NCBI GenBank assembly: GCA_947585595.1
Contig: CANPXB010000002.1
Span: 30,137-94,136 of the forward strand
Reading direction: 5' to 3'
DNA from: an uncultured Bacilli bacterium
GTDB lineage: Bacteria; Bacillota_I; Bacilli_A; RF39; UBA660
Length of the DNA stretch: 64,000 nt
The notes under the pieces were generated by a model. That model did not search any database, was not told the DNA's origin, and saw only the letters and a list, made by a program, of their open reading frames with translations. Numbering within the stretch: position 1 is the stretch's first letter; every line of letters begins with the position of its first letter. Positions 1 to 9,198 of this stretch are shown piece after piece. Made by a program: the position numbers and the translations under genes.

Positions 1-162
1 AGCTAATTTTTCTAAAATAGAAATATCTGGCAAACCTATTCCACGTTCCCATTTACTAACCGCTTTATCTGTAACAAATAATTTAGCTCCTAGTTCTTGT
101 TGCGTTAAACCTTTCTTCTTTCTAAGAGCAGCAATATTCTTACCAATTTCATTCATATTCAT
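1..162 (-). CDS. XRE-family HTH regulator, N-terminal part (cut by window edge)
   Basis: The first 54 codons of a helix-turn-helix regulator are visible; the rest lies beyond the left edge. The visible part reads as a complete XRE/Cro DNA-binding domain (KKKGLTQQELGAKLFV followed by KAVSKWERG, about residues 15-42). It is almost identical in DNA and protein to the start of the gene at 247-930, including the sequence just upstream of the start codon, so the two are tandem duplicates. The start chosen is the ATG aligned with that of the neighbour. Target genes cannot be told from sequence. The unseen C-terminus may carry a membrane segment, as in the paralogue. Confidence 0.8.
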   Translation of the reverse strand, partial: MNMNEIGKNIAALRKKKGLTQQELGAKLFVTDKAVSKWERGIGLPDISILEKLA

Positions 163-246
163 AATGCCTCACCACTTTAATTATATAATAATGACTCTTT
201 AATTCATCTCAACTTATAGTTTAGTAATAAAACATATAATACAATA

Positions 247-930
247 CTATTCACATGTTGGACTTCCTTGTACTTGATCTAATCCTATTTTATCAGTTTC
301 TTTTATTGCAAGAATTTCTGTACTATCAAAAATTTCATTAACATTATCTTCTTTAATTTCTTTAATTCTTTTTAAAGTAAATTCGTAATTATTCCCTTCA
401 ACAAATTCATCTTCAGATAAGTTTTTATTTACTCTTATAGTTACCGCCTCTTCACAGTTAAATTCTCTAATAGTTAATAATAAATAATCTTCATCATTAC
501 TCTGTAATATGTTTTCTACTCTATATGTTTTTATGAACACACATTCCTTTAAATTATCAACTACTTTTTCATTACTAGGTTTATAAATAATATTTTTAAC
601 TACTAAACCCATACTTACACACATCAAAACAAATAATAAAGCTATAACAATTTTAAGTAAAAATTTCTTTTTAATTCTATATCTTTCTTCTTCTAATATC
701 TTTTCAACCTTTATATTCTTTTTATTCTCAATTTGTAATAATTCATAAATATCGGTATCTAATACTTCAGCTAATTTTTCTAAAATAGAAATATCTGGCA
801 AACCTATTCCACGTTCCCATTTACTAACCGCTTTATCTGTAACAAATAATTTAGCTCCTAATTCTTGTTGCGTTAAACCTTTCTTTTTTCTAAGAGCAAC
901 AATATTCTTACCTACTTTATTAATATCCAT
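247..930 (-). CDS. XRE-family HTH regulator with C-terminal membrane segment
   Basis: This 227-residue protein has an N-terminal XRE/Cro helix-turn-helix (residues about 6-60). A basic linker follows, then one strongly hydrophobic segment (about 91-112), then about 115 residues predicted outside the membrane. Membrane-anchored XRE regulators of this layout are common in Bacillota and often sense envelope signals, but no ligand domain is recognised here. It lies just downstream of the Dlt-like operon on the same strand, separated from it by a terminator, so it is probably transcribed on its own. The tandem copy at the left edge suggests recent duplication. The regulator call is confident; the target is unknown. 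Confidence 0.85.
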   Translation of the reverse strand: MDINKVGKNIVALRKKKGLTQQELGAKLFVTDKAVSKWERGIGLPDISILEKLAEVLDTDIYELLQIENKKNIKVEKILEEERYRIKKKFLLKIVIALLFVLMCVSMGLVVKNIIYKPSNEKVVDNLKECVFIKTYRVENILQSNDEDYLLLTIREFNCEEAVTIRVNKNLSEDEFVEGNNYEFTLKRIKEIKEDNVNEIFDSTEILAIKETDKIGLDQVQGSPTCE

Positions 931-1003
931 AATGCCTCACCACCCTAATTATACAACATCTCTAAATAAACCTATCTCGACTTTTAGTTTACCAAAAGAA
1001 AAA

Positions 1004-1019
1004 AAGCACCTCAGTGCTT
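1004..1019 (-). terminator. Terminator of the Dlt-like operon
   Basis: A hairpin with AAGCAC/GTGCTT arms and a CTCA loop lies directly after the last gene of the operon. On the minus strand it is followed by a run of seven T, the form of an intrinsic terminator. Confidence 0.8.
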
Positions 1020-2049
1020 ATTCAGTTATTTTTTTATACTTTTCTAATTGTTCATTCCATAAAGTATAGTTCTTTTCATCTTTATGACTCTTAAAATCAT
1101 AATTATCATTTAAATATTTAACAAAGTAATCTGTTACTTTAGTTGCTCCATATAAATTTAAATGATCTCCTCCATCGGAACTATCTTTAAGCCAATCAAA
1201 ACTCATTTCATCTAATACTAAGTTAAAATCAATAAATTTTAAATTATTTTCTTTAGCATATTTACTTATAGCATTAGATTTTTTATAACTCCAAGAATCA
1301 GCTGAAGGTAATTCAAATAAAATTAATTCTGTCTTATTCTCTTCACATAATTCTTTCATTTTATCCAAATATACTTTAGTCTTCTCTGGTATTTCCGCAA
1401 CTTCATCAGTATAAGCCATATAATCAGTATCATCAACATAAGGAATATTATATTTAACTAAATCCATTCCTTTTAAATAATCAGTATAATCATAAAAAGC
1501 ATACTTAAAATCTTCCCTATTTAATTCATTATAACGACTGTGATAGGCGAATATTGGTAAGAAATGAGATAACTTACTACCTACATTTCTTTTATAATTA
1601 TGATCAAAAACCCCTTCAATCTTAGTTACACTAAAAGGCATATTATCATATACTTTATGATAATTACCAATTGAAGCATTTGATTGAAAGAATACTTCAT
1701 CAACATTAAAGAAAACTATTTTAGGACTCTGTGTCTTAAACATTTCTTCTAACAATGGATAAGCTATCCACATTCTTTGACCAGCGGAAACAAAGTTATA
1801 ACTAGTAATCCCTGTCTCATCATATAAATGCATAGGTGAAACTCCACGATATACATCACTATTTCCAGTAAATACAACATCTAAAGAATTCTTATCTTCT
1901 TTATAAAATCCTTTAATTATATAACTCATTCGATTATCTTCATCTGTTAACCATTTAGGTATAAATACTTTAGATGCACCCCATAAAATAACAAACAACA
2001 TAATACAAGTTAAAACTAAAGTAATAATTAAATTCTTAACACTATCCAT
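1018..2049 (-). CDS. DltD-like membrane-anchored SGNH-type protein
   Basis: This 343-residue protein has an N-terminal membrane anchor (about residues 5-28) and an extracytoplasmic domain. TGNSD (Ser64) and a late GGDHLN (Asp295, His296) fit the Ser and Asp-x-His blocks of SGNH-fold proteins of the DltD/AlgX type. In D-alanylation systems DltD works on the outer face with DltB and helps move the acyl group onto teichoic acid. It is the last gene of a four-gene operon, 8 bases after the MBOAT gene. Overall similarity to classical DltD looks modest, so the acceptor and acyl group are uncertain. Confidence 0.65.
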   Translation of the reverse strand: MDSVKNLIITLVLTCIMLFVILWGASKVFIPKWLTDEDNRMSYIIKGFYKEDKNSLDVVFTGNSDVYRGVSPMHLYDETGITSYNFVSAGQRMWIAYPLLEEMFKTQSPKIVFFNVDEVFFQSNASIGNYHKVYDNMPFSVTKIEGVFDHNYKRNVGSKLSHFLPIFAYHSRYNELNREDFKYAFYDYTDYLKGMDLVKYNIPYVDDTDYMAYTDEVAEIPEKTKVYLDKMKELCEENKTELILFELPSADSWSYKKSNAISKYAKENNLKFIDFNLVLDEMSFDWLKDSSDGGDHLNLYGATKVTDYFVKYLNDNYDFKSHKDEKNYTLWNEQLEKYKKITE

Positions 2050-2057
2050 AATATCAC

Positions 2058-3614
2058 CTAGAATGCTCCATATATGAAGTCAGCAGCATTATAACCTTCT
2101 CCATATATTCCAAACATAATTATTGTACATATTAATATGGTATAAACTATTGATCTTACAATTGGGTTATTAGTAAATCCTTTTTCTATATTAATTTTAT
2201 TCTTTTCTTCTAAAATACCTACTAATAGAATAAATAAATTACTAATAATTAAAATAATAAAATCTATTCTAACAAGTCCATGATTTAATAAACCATTTCC
2301 TTTATGAAATATATTAACTAGCATTGTCCCAAATTCACTAATTGTACTAGCTCTAAATAAAGTCATACCTATTATAACTAAGATACAAGTTCTAATTATT
2401 TGTAATCCTTTTAATAAATTACCTTGTATCTTTAACTTTTTAACTATCCAATCAGTAACCGGTTTAATAAGTAATCCTATCATCATTACAAGATAATAAT
2501 ACATACCATATAATAAATATTTAAAACTAGCACCATGCCATATACCATTAACTATCCAAACAAATAATAAAGGAAAAGCTACCATAATAAATTTAGCTAA
2601 AAATGGCTTTAATTTCTCACGACTAAACTTACTTACTTTAGTATTCATCTTTGATAAAGATACAGGATAGAAAACATATTCTTTAATCCAAGCTCCAAGT
2701 GATATATGCCATCTTTGCCAAAACTCTTGAATACTCTTAGAAAAGAATGGTCTTTTAAAGTTAAGTGGTAATGGAATACTAAATAATAAAGATACTCCTC
2801 TTATTATATCTATACATCCACTAAATTCTGCATATATCTGAATAGTATATAAAATCATTGCTCCTACTACTGTAATACCACCCATATTACTACCAAATAT
2901 TTGATTAACAAAAATACCAGCTCGATCAGCAATAACCATCTTTTTAAATAAACCATAAATAATTAAATCTAATCCAATAATAATATTATTTATTTTTAAT
3001 TTATTATCTTCAAAGAAATTCTTACTTAATTCATTAAATCTAGTAAAAGGTCCTTCAGTAATCTTCGGAAAATACCATAAATATAAAGCTACTTTAAATA
3101 TGTTCTTTTCTCCTTCATACTTAGATCTATATATATCTACAATATAACTTATTGCTTCTAAAGTATAATAAGATACCCCTAATGGTAATAATATCTTACT
3201 TATTGTAAAACCTAAATCTATATTAACTAATCCTAATAAATTATTAATATTTTCAATTAAGAATCCTGAATACTTAGTAACAATAATTCCTAATATATTA
3301 AAACATACTCCTAGTATGACAATTCTCTTTTTATCTTTTTTATATTTTTCTTTTAATTCATTCTTTTTTTCTTCTTTAAGTTTACTACTTTTTAAATCAC
3401 TAATCTTCTTATTATATTTAGATAAACTTAAACCTATTAAGTATGTAATTATTGTACTTAAAATAATAAATACTATTAATTTCTTACTAGATAAGTAATA
3501 AAAGATAATACTTCCTATTAATAAAACTATCCAACGATGTTTAGATGGGATTATATAATAAACTACTAATAATCCTAAAACAAATACCAGAAAAGAAAAA
3601 GACAGAATAGACAT
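2058..3614 (-). CDS. MBOAT-family O-acyltransferase, DltB-like
   Basis: This is a 518-residue polytopic membrane protein with about ten or more hydrophobic segments. The MBOAT signature is clear: an FWQRWHISLGAWIKEYVF block and the later VNGIWHGAS, whose histidine is the invariant catalytic residue. DltB accepts an acyl group from carrier protein DltC and passes it across the membrane. The gene starts on the last base of the carrier gene, so the two are translationally coupled. Related alginate and peptidoglycan O-acetyltransferases share the fold, but the adjacent carrier and adenylating enzyme favour a Dlt-type route. A cytoplasmic basic stretch lies near residues 70-100. Confidence 0.8.
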   Translation of the reverse strand: MSILSFSFLVFVLGLLVVYYIIPSKHRWIVLLIGSIIFYYLSSKKLIVFIILSTIITYLIGLSLSKYNKKISDLKSSKLKEEKKNELKEKYKKDKKRIVILGVCFNILGIIVTKYSGFLIENINNLLGLVNIDLGFTISKILLPLGVSYYTLEAISYIVDIYRSKYEGEKNIFKVALYLWYFPKITEGPFTRFNELSKNFFEDNKLKINNIIIGLDLIIYGLFKKMVIADRAGIFVNQIFGSNMGGITVVGAMILYTIQIYAEFSGCIDIIRGVSLLFSIPLPLNFKRPFFSKSIQEFWQRWHISLGAWIKEYVFYPVSLSKMNTKVSKFSREKLKPFLAKFIMVAFPLLFVWIVNGIWHGASFKYLLYGMYYYLVMMIGLLIKPVTDWIVKKLKIQGNLLKGLQIIRTCILVIIGMTLFRASTISEFGTMLVNIFHKGNGLLNHGLVRIDFIILIISNLFILLVGILEEKNKINIEKGFTNNPIVRSIVYTILICTIIMFGIYGEGYNAADFIYGAF

Positions 3615-3844
3615 TAGCTATTCTTAATTCTTTCTATTGTTTTATATAATGTTTCTACAGTTTCAAAATTTTCTGGTACTATTTCAGCAACTGAAAAATC
3701 AATGCCAAATTCTTCATTAATATTAGCAATAATATTAATCATATCAAAAGAATCTATTAATCCTTCTTCAATCATATTTTTACTATTTTTAAAATCAACT
3801 CCCGGTTTTAAACTTTCTAATAATTTTAATAATTTTTCCATCAT
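3614..3844 (-). CDS. Acyl/aminoacyl carrier protein, DltC-like
   Basis: This 76-residue acidic protein is the usual size of a carrier protein. The LIDSFDM motif contains Ser32, the expected 4'-phosphopantetheine attachment site. Its job would be to hold the thioester-linked amino acid or acyl group made by the adjacent adenylating enzyme and present it to the MBOAT protein. It overlaps by one base with both the upstream adenylation gene and the downstream MBOAT gene, which argues for fixed stoichiometry. Here the carrier gene precedes the MBOAT gene, whereas classical dlt operons run A-B-C-D. Confidence 0.8.
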   Translation of the reverse strand: MMEKLLKLLESLKPGVDFKNSKNMIEEGLIDSFDMINIIANINEEFGIDFSVAEIVPENFETVETLYKTIERIKNS

Positions 3845-5346
3845 TATCTCTCCATTTCTCTTAATTTAACTCTATCTATTTTACCATTGGCATTCATAGG
3901 CATTACTTTTAATCTAATTACTTCATTAGGAACCATATATGGTACTAATCTTTCTTTAGCTTCTTTTATAACATCTTCTTCACTTAAATTATTAGATTGA
4001 TAATATAAAACTATATGACTATTAGCTATATCATATATACAAGCACAAGATAAAATACCATCTATGGCAAAGATATTACTTTCTATCTCCCCTAATTCTA
4101 TACGATAACCCATATGTTTTATTTGAAAATCTTTTCTTCCTAAATAAATTATTTCCCCATTTTCATTATATTTAACTAAGTCTCCTGTTTTATATAATAA
4201 CTCTGGATAATAAGGGTTTAATGGATTTTGAACAAAAGCTTCTTTTGTCTTTTCTGGTTGATTATAATAACCCAATCCTAAGAAAGAACCTCTTACATAC
4301 AACTCTCCCGCTTCACCTTTCTTAGCTTCTTTATTATCATCAGTAATAATTAAAACATCACAATTATCAAATGGTATACCAATTGGTAATGATTCATTAT
4401 CTTTAAATTCACGATTAACTATATAATAAGTACATGTATCAGTTATCTCTGTAGGTCCATATAAATTAGCATATAAAGCCTTAGGTAATTTACTTCGCCA
4501 CATATTAAGTTGTTTAGTTGGCATTACTTCACCAGCAAATAATATAGTATGTAGATATTCTGGTAATATTGTATCTAATGTTTTAAAATTAACTACAATT
4601 GATAAAGCAGATGGTACCCAATAAATAGTATTTATTTTAAACTTATTTAAATGTTCAATTAACTTAACTGGAAATGAAAAATACATCTTAGGAATTATAT
4701 TAAATGTTGCACCACTAACTATTGTTGCAAATATATCTAATATTGACATACTAAAATAAAATGGTGTCTGACTACCAAAAACAGTCTTATCATCTATCTT
4801 AAAAGTCTTACATATAACTGTCGCATAATCAATTACTGAACGATGACATATAACTGAACCTTTTGGTACTCCAGTTGATCCACTCGTAAATAAAATATAT
4901 AAAGGATCAGTATCAATTAATATTTCATTAACATGATCTACATTATCTATATCTATCTTACATTTAACTAAGTCTTCAACCATTATCTTCTTTAAATTAA
5001 ATTCACTACATTTATTACTATTCTTCTCATCCGTAATAATAGCTTTAGGATTTAATGTCTCAATAATTGAATTAATTCTTTCTATTGGACTATTAACATC
5101 AATTACTGTATAACAAGCTCCAGCTATAGCCGAAGAAAACATTGCTTCTAAACAATTAATAGTCTTATCTATAAAAATAATAACATTCTGTTTAGTTAAA
5201 TCTTCTTTTATTAAATATGAAGCCCCTTTTAAACAATCATTATAAAAATCATTATATGATATTTCACGATTTACTTCTGAAAATATTATTTTATCTTTAT
5301 ATTTATTAGTCGTGTCTTCTAATACTTCTTTAATTGTCTTATACAC
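3844..5346 (-). CDS. Adenylate-forming enzyme, DltA-like
   Basis: This protein of about 500 residues belongs to the AMP-binding superfamily. The phosphate-binding motif TSGSTGVPKG lies near residue 155, YGPTEI in the middle and YKTGDLV plus GRKDFQIKHMGYRIELGEIE near the C-terminal hinge. The length, absence of further domains and adjacent carrier gene match D-alanine-carrier protein ligase. The substrate pocket cannot be read reliably, so another amino acid or acyl substrate is possible. The GTG start is preferred because GGGTGAT lies four bases upstream; an in-frame ATG exists at 5361. First gene of the four-gene operon. Confidence 0.72.
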   Translation of the reverse strand: MYKTIKEVLEDTTNKYKDKIIFSEVNREISYNDFYNDCLKGASYLIKEDLTKQNVIIFIDKTINCLEAMFSSAIAGACYTVIDVNSPIERINSIIETLNPKAIITDEKNSNKCSEFNLKKIMVEDLVKCKIDIDNVDHVNEILIDTDPLYILFTSGSTGVPKGSVICHRSVIDYATVICKTFKIDDKTVFGSQTPFYFSMSILDIFATIVSGATFNIIPKMYFSFPVKLIEHLNKFKINTIYWVPSALSIVVNFKTLDTILPEYLHTILFAGEVMPTKQLNMWRSKLPKALYANLYGPTEITDTCTYYIVNREFKDNESLPIGIPFDNCDVLIITDDNKEAKKGEAGELYVRGSFLGLGYYNQPEKTKEAFVQNPLNPYYPELLYKTGDLVKYNENGEIIYLGRKDFQIKHMGYRIELGEIESNIFAIDGILSCACIYDIANSHIVLYYQSNNLSEEDVIKEAKERLVPYMVPNEVIRLKVMPMNANGKIDRVKLREMER

Positions 5347-5392
5347 TTCAATCACCCACACACGTCTTCAAAAAAATTATATCACTATATCT

Positions 5393-5899
5393 TTATCTTT
5401 GTGCAATATAGTTATCAATATTAGCCATTTCTTTATTTAAAAGAGTTTCTTCACCATGTCCTGGATATAATCTAGTTGTTCCTGGATATTTCTTTATCTT
5501 TCTTAAACTATTCATCATTTCTTCTTTATTACTACCAGGTAATCCTAATATTCCAATATCTCCCTTAAGAATAAAATCTCCTGTAAACATAACTTCTTCT
5601 TGAGGAAAATAAAAGCACTTTAAATCTCTAGCATGTCCTGGTGTATAAACTATTTCATAATTAAAATCAGGTATTACAGCATCTTCTTTTATTTGAAAAT
5701 AACTTTCTATATCTTTTAATGCTCCAACATGATCAAAATGATGATGCGTAACTAACACTCCAACAATATTCTTATCATTACAAAATTTAATTATCTTATC
5801 AGCTTCCGCTCCGGGATCAATAATAATTGATTTATTATTGAATGTTAAAACATAACAATTTTCTTTTAAAAACCCTACAACTATTTTTTCAATTTGCAT
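5393..5899 (-). CDS. Small metallo-beta-lactamase-fold hydrolase (glyoxalase II-like)
   Basis: This 168-residue protein carries the metal-binding THHHFDH motif (residues about 51-57), a later TPGHA, FTGDF and a final YPGHGEET. These give the full set of His/Asp ligands of the MBL fold in a compact form. Small members of this group hydrolyse thioesters such as S-lactoylglutathione analogues, but the true substrate is unknown. It is encoded upstream of the Dlt-like operon with only about 45 bases between, so co-transcription is possible. A role in thioester proofreading for that operon is a guess from position only. Confidence 0.75.
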   Translation of the reverse strand: MQIEKIVVGFLKENCYVLTFNNKSIIIDPGAEADKIIKFCNDKNIVGVLVTHHHFDHVGALKDIESYFQIKEDAVIPDFNYEIVYTPGHARDLKCFYFPQEEVMFTGDFILKGDIGILGLPGSNKEEMMNSLRKIKKYPGTTRLYPGHGEETLLNKEMANIDNYIAQR

Positions 5900-5987
5900 A
5901 AAATCATCTCTTAAGTATTATAGCACTATTCTAAGGTAAATTTGGCAAATTCTTCTTTTTTTGTTATATTTTTTATAGGGTGATTAA

Positions 5988-6968
5988 ATGATGGGACAGA
6001 GAAATAGAAAATTAGCAGCTCTTTTAACTGGCACTATTATCGCTGCCAATACTTTTACTATGTCCACCCCTCATTCTCACGAATATCTTAAAAATACTTA
6101 TCGTTTATCATCACCAATTATATATACTTCAACTGAAACTCACAGTTTAATTAGTGATTTTATGACTGAAACCCAAGTTAAAGTTCCTTTAAATGATGCA
6201 ATGGTTCCTCAAGGTTTAACTATTGCCAATGAACAATATTTAATAAGTACTTATGATTATAAAAAAGAACAATCATCAAGAATCTATGTCTGTGATGAAG
6301 AAGGTATTAAAAATGAATGTTCTTTAGGTTTTAAAGCTCATGTTGGTGGTATAGCTTATGATGAAAATAATGATTTAGTCTGGGTTGCTGCTAATGATGG
6401 TTATGTTAATGCTTATCCCTGTAATTCTATTACTAAAGAAAAAGATACTTTAACCTGTGATACTACTTTTAATGTTGGATCAGGTTGTAAAAACTACTTA
6501 AATCCTTTAAAAAACTCTATATCATATCTAACAGTTGATAACAATCATTTATATGTTGGTAGTTTCGCCTTATCTAAATATGGTTTAGTAAAAAAATATC
6601 ATATTACTAATAACCATGGTACTATCAATTTATCATTAGTTAATACATTTAAAGTCCCAACTAAAGTCCAAGGATTAACTATCTATCATAAAGATGATAA
6701 AGATTATTTACTTCTAAGTCGTTCATTTGGGGAAAACACTCCATCTATCTTACAAATATTTCCTTATGAAGAAGATATTGATGATTATACTAATTCTAAA
6801 ATAAATAGTGTTTGTTATAAAACCGATGCAATGATGGAACAAATTACAATTAATAATGATACTTTATATGCTATTTTTGAATCATCTGCTTATCCATATC
6901 GTTATAGTTCATCAAGTGCTGATAACTTAGAATCTACTGATATGTCCTTAGTTCTACTACCTAAATAA
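5988..6968 (+). CDS. Secreted protein of unknown function, beta-propeller-like
   Basis: The 326-residue product starts with a basic segment and a hydrophobic stretch (about residues 10-28) that looks like a signal peptide. The rest is rich in beta-strand patterns with repeated blades such as GLTIANEQYLIST, GGIAYDENNDLVWVA and LTVDNNHLYVGSF, which suggests a beta-propeller fold. No catalytic motif is recognised. A GGGTGATT ribosome-binding site sits just before tandem ATG codons. It has its own terminator overlapping the stop. It lies in the stretch that may belong to the mobile element carrying the next recombinase. Confidence 0.55.
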   Translation: MMGQRNRKLAALLTGTIIAANTFTMSTPHSHEYLKNTYRLSSPIIYTSTETHSLISDFMTETQVKVPLNDAMVPQGLTIANEQYLISTYDYKKEQSSRIYVCDEEGIKNECSLGFKAHVGGIAYDENNDLVWVAANDGYVNAYPCNSITKEKDTLTCDTTFNVGSGCKNYLNPLKNSISYLTVDNNHLYVGSFALSKYGLVKKYHITNNHGTINLSLVNTFKVPTKVQGLTIYHKDDKDYLLLSRSFGENTPSILQIFPYEEDIDDYTNSKINSVCYKTDAMMEQITINNDTLYAIFESSAYPYRYSSSSADNLESTDMSLVLLPK

Positions 6969-6980
6969 AGGTAGTTTTTT
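6956..6980 (+). terminator. Terminator of the secreted-protein gene
   Basis: The arms ACTACC and GGTAGT enclose an eight-base loop containing the stop codon and are followed by six T. The T run ends at the 3' end of the convergent recombinase gene. Confidence 0.8.
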
Positions 6981-8598
6981 AATTGCTAACTTTTACTTCA
7001 TAATAAACAATATATCTTTTAGTCCCCATAGTATCAAATCCTCTTTTAAATTCATAATTAATATATAATTCTTTCTCTATTAAATAATTTAAATAAATAT
7101 CTAAATAAATCTTTTCCTCTATCTTAGATACTCTAATTTCTTTAAGTAATAAACTAATTATCTTCTCTTCTATCTTTTTAGTCTTAACTTTATCTTCTAT
7201 AATCTTTTTTATATCCTTATTAACTACTTTATTTCTTTTAAATATCTTCATTCTTTTCTTAATATCTTCTATCTCTTCATTAAAACTATTATTTCTTTTT
7301 CTAAACTCTTCATCACTTATTAAATCTTTAATCTTTAAATCTAATAACTTATCTTTTTTTATTTCAATTCTTCTAATATCTTCTCCTAATTTATTCTCAT
7401 CTTTCTTATTAATATTAACTTTCTCATAATAATTTAATAACATATTAACTACTTTATTTAAATCAATATTTAATTTATCAATAATATCTTTAAATATATA
7501 TTTTAATTCTGATTCTCTTATATTAGCTGTATCACAATATTCTTTACCATACCTTAAATACTTAGAACATACCCAAGTAATATCTTTCTTATTAGTTCTA
7601 AATATTCTTCGATAAAATAAAGCATTATGACATTTACAATATATCTTCCCACTATATAAATATTGTTCTTGTACTATTATCTTTTTCTTTCTTTTATTTA
7701 ATCTATTATTTGCCATCTCCCATAACTTACTATCTATAATAGGTGGAATATTCTCTTTATCTTCATACATAACCCATTCATTTTGTTTAAAATATTTAAT
7801 TTTTTTCGTCATATAATCTTCGACTTCTGATTTCCTACCACAATAAAAACCCTTATACTTAGGATTTGCTATCATTCTTGTTATCGTTGCTACCGACCAT
7901 TTTCTTACCTTCCTAGATAATATATTATCTTTATTTAATTCCTTAACTATTTTATTTACTGATAATTCATCTATCGCATACCAACTATATATCTTTCTTA
8001 TTATATCTGCTTCATCCTTAATAATAATTAATTTCTTCGTATTCTTATCTTTCTTATAGCCATATAACATATCATTACCTAAAATCTCCCCTCTTAAAAT
8101 AGCTCTTTTCATGCCAAACTTAACTCTTTCTGATAATCTTCTAATTTCATCTTGTGCCATCGAAGCCATAATTGTAAGTCTTAGTTCCGCATCAGGTAAT
8201 GCTGTATTAATATTATCGTTAATAAACAAAACAGCCACACCATATTTAAGTAATTCCCTTGTATATTTAATACTATCTAAAGTATTACGTGAAAACCTTG
8301 ATATCTCTTTAGTCACTATTAAATCAAATTTATTCTTCTTAGCATCATCAATCATCTTCATAAAATTATCTCTTTTTACATCACTCGTCCCTGTAATTCC
8401 ATCATCAACATAACCTGGTATATAAGTCCAATTACTATTACTTTTAATCATTTCTTCAAAGTGTTCTATTTGATTTAATAATGATTTATGTTGCTCTAAA
8501 TGATTAGTTGAAACTCTTACATAATCAGTAACTCTTAATTTTATATTACTAAGATTAACTCCCATATTTAATTGTTCTCTTATTTTATATAGATCCAT
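6979..8598 (-). CDS. Large serine recombinase (second element)
   Basis: This 539-residue protein has the resolvase-type catalytic domain, with YVRVST giving catalytic Ser30, and DLIVTKEISRFSRNTLD carrying the conserved arginines. A recombinase domain follows, then a Cys-rich zinc ribbon (about residues 320-362: YCKCHNA and VCSKYLRYGKEYC) and a C-terminal coiled coil. This is the layout of transposon and phage integrases that recombine short att sites without a resolvase partner. The gene lies immediately upstream of a substrate-binding-protein gene that has lost its 5' part, so the break near 8785 is a likely recombination junction. A 46-residue ORF overlaps its start. Confidence 0.9.
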   Translation of the reverse strand: MDLYKIREQLNMGVNLSNIKLRVTDYVRVSTNHLEQHKSLLNQIEHFEEMIKSNSNWTYIPGYVDDGITGTSDVKRDNFMKMIDDAKKNKFDLIVTKEISRFSRNTLDSIKYTRELLKYGVAVLFINDNINTALPDAELRLTIMASMAQDEIRRLSERVKFGMKRAILRGEILGNDMLYGYKKDKNTKKLIIIKDEADIIRKIYSWYAIDELSVNKIVKELNKDNILSRKVRKWSVATITRMIANPKYKGFYCGRKSEVEDYMTKKIKYFKQNEWVMYEDKENIPPIIDSKLWEMANNRLNKRKKKIIVQEQYLYSGKIYCKCHNALFYRRIFRTNKKDITWVCSKYLRYGKEYCDTANIRESELKYIFKDIIDKLNIDLNKVVNMLLNYYEKVNINKKDENKLGEDIRRIEIKKDKLLDLKIKDLISDEEFRKRNNSFNEEIEDIKKRMKIFKRNKVVNKDIKKIIEDKVKTKKIEEKIISLLLKEIRVSKIEEKIYLDIYLNYLIEKELYINYEFKRGFDTMGTKRYIVYYEVKVSN

Positions 8599-8725
8599 TA
8601 TCTAATTCCTTTAGTATACTCACTTCAACTTGTTTATAAACTTGATAAGTAATTCTATTTTCTTCAAATAATTCTTTATTAATTAATAAAGCTATCTTTA
8701 AATAAATTAATCTTTTATTCATCAT
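8585..8725 (-). CDS. Small ORF overlapping recombinase start (SHOCT-like)
   Basis: The frame encodes 46 residues starting with two methionines and ends inside the recombinase gene, overlapping it by 14 bases in another frame. The central part, NKELFEENRITYQVYKQVE, resembles the short helix-turn-helix-like SHOCT pattern seen in small proteins encoded beside serine recombinases. Function is unknown; accessory roles in recombination are plausible from position. The ribosome-binding site is weak. It could be a chance frame in AT-rich DNA, but overlap with the recombinase start and the helical periodicity argue for a real gene. Confidence 0.5.
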   Translation of the reverse strand: MMNKRLIYLKIALLINKELFEENRITYQVYKQVEVSILKELDNGSI

Positions 8726-8784
8726 TAATCACTTACTTAACCCTATGTATAATATTTATTATTTAGTACTTTCTTTTACTATCA

Positions 8785-9198
8785 TTAAGAGAACCTAATG
8801 CAACAAAGTTAGAAAAAGAAGGCTTAGGTTATGTTGTTGGAAGTATTGGAAAACTATCTGGTGAAATGCCATATACTGCTTTCTATGCTCGTCAAAGTTT
8901 CATTAATAAAAACCAAGACCTAATTAATAAATTTAATAAAGCTATCAATAAAGGTTTAAATTACGTTAATAATCATTCAGCTAAAGAAATAGCTGAAATA
9001 ATACTACCTCAATTTCCAGATAACTCTCTTAATGATATTGAAGTTATAGTAAAAAGATATAAAGATGCCGATTCTTGGCTTAATAATACAACCATTTCTG
9101 AAGAATCATATAAAAACTTAGAGAATATAATGATAGATAATAATTTATTAAATGATTATGTTCCATTTAAAGATTTAGTAATTAATTTAAATGACTAA
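8785..9198 (+). pseudogene. NitT/TauT-type ABC substrate-binding protein, C-terminal fragment
   Basis: The open frame preserves the C-terminal third of an NMT1/THI5-like substrate-binding protein. It begins in the EPNATKLEKEGLGYVV region and continues through GEMPYTAFYARQSF and a helical tail. A stop codon at 8764-8766 and unrelated DNA upstream show that the signal peptide and first lobe are gone. The intact family is about 320-340 residues. It overlaps the start of the ATPase gene by eight bases, as in an intact operon. The break lies about 60 bases from the recombinase cassette on the left, the probable cause. No N-terminal part is found elsewhere in the window. Confidence 0.8.

Noticed and set aside
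6956..8785. A simple 1.8-kb recombinase-only insertion into the binding-protein gene
   Set aside because: The DNA on the left of it is an unrelated complete gene, not the missing 5' part, so a minimal insertion does not explain the break.
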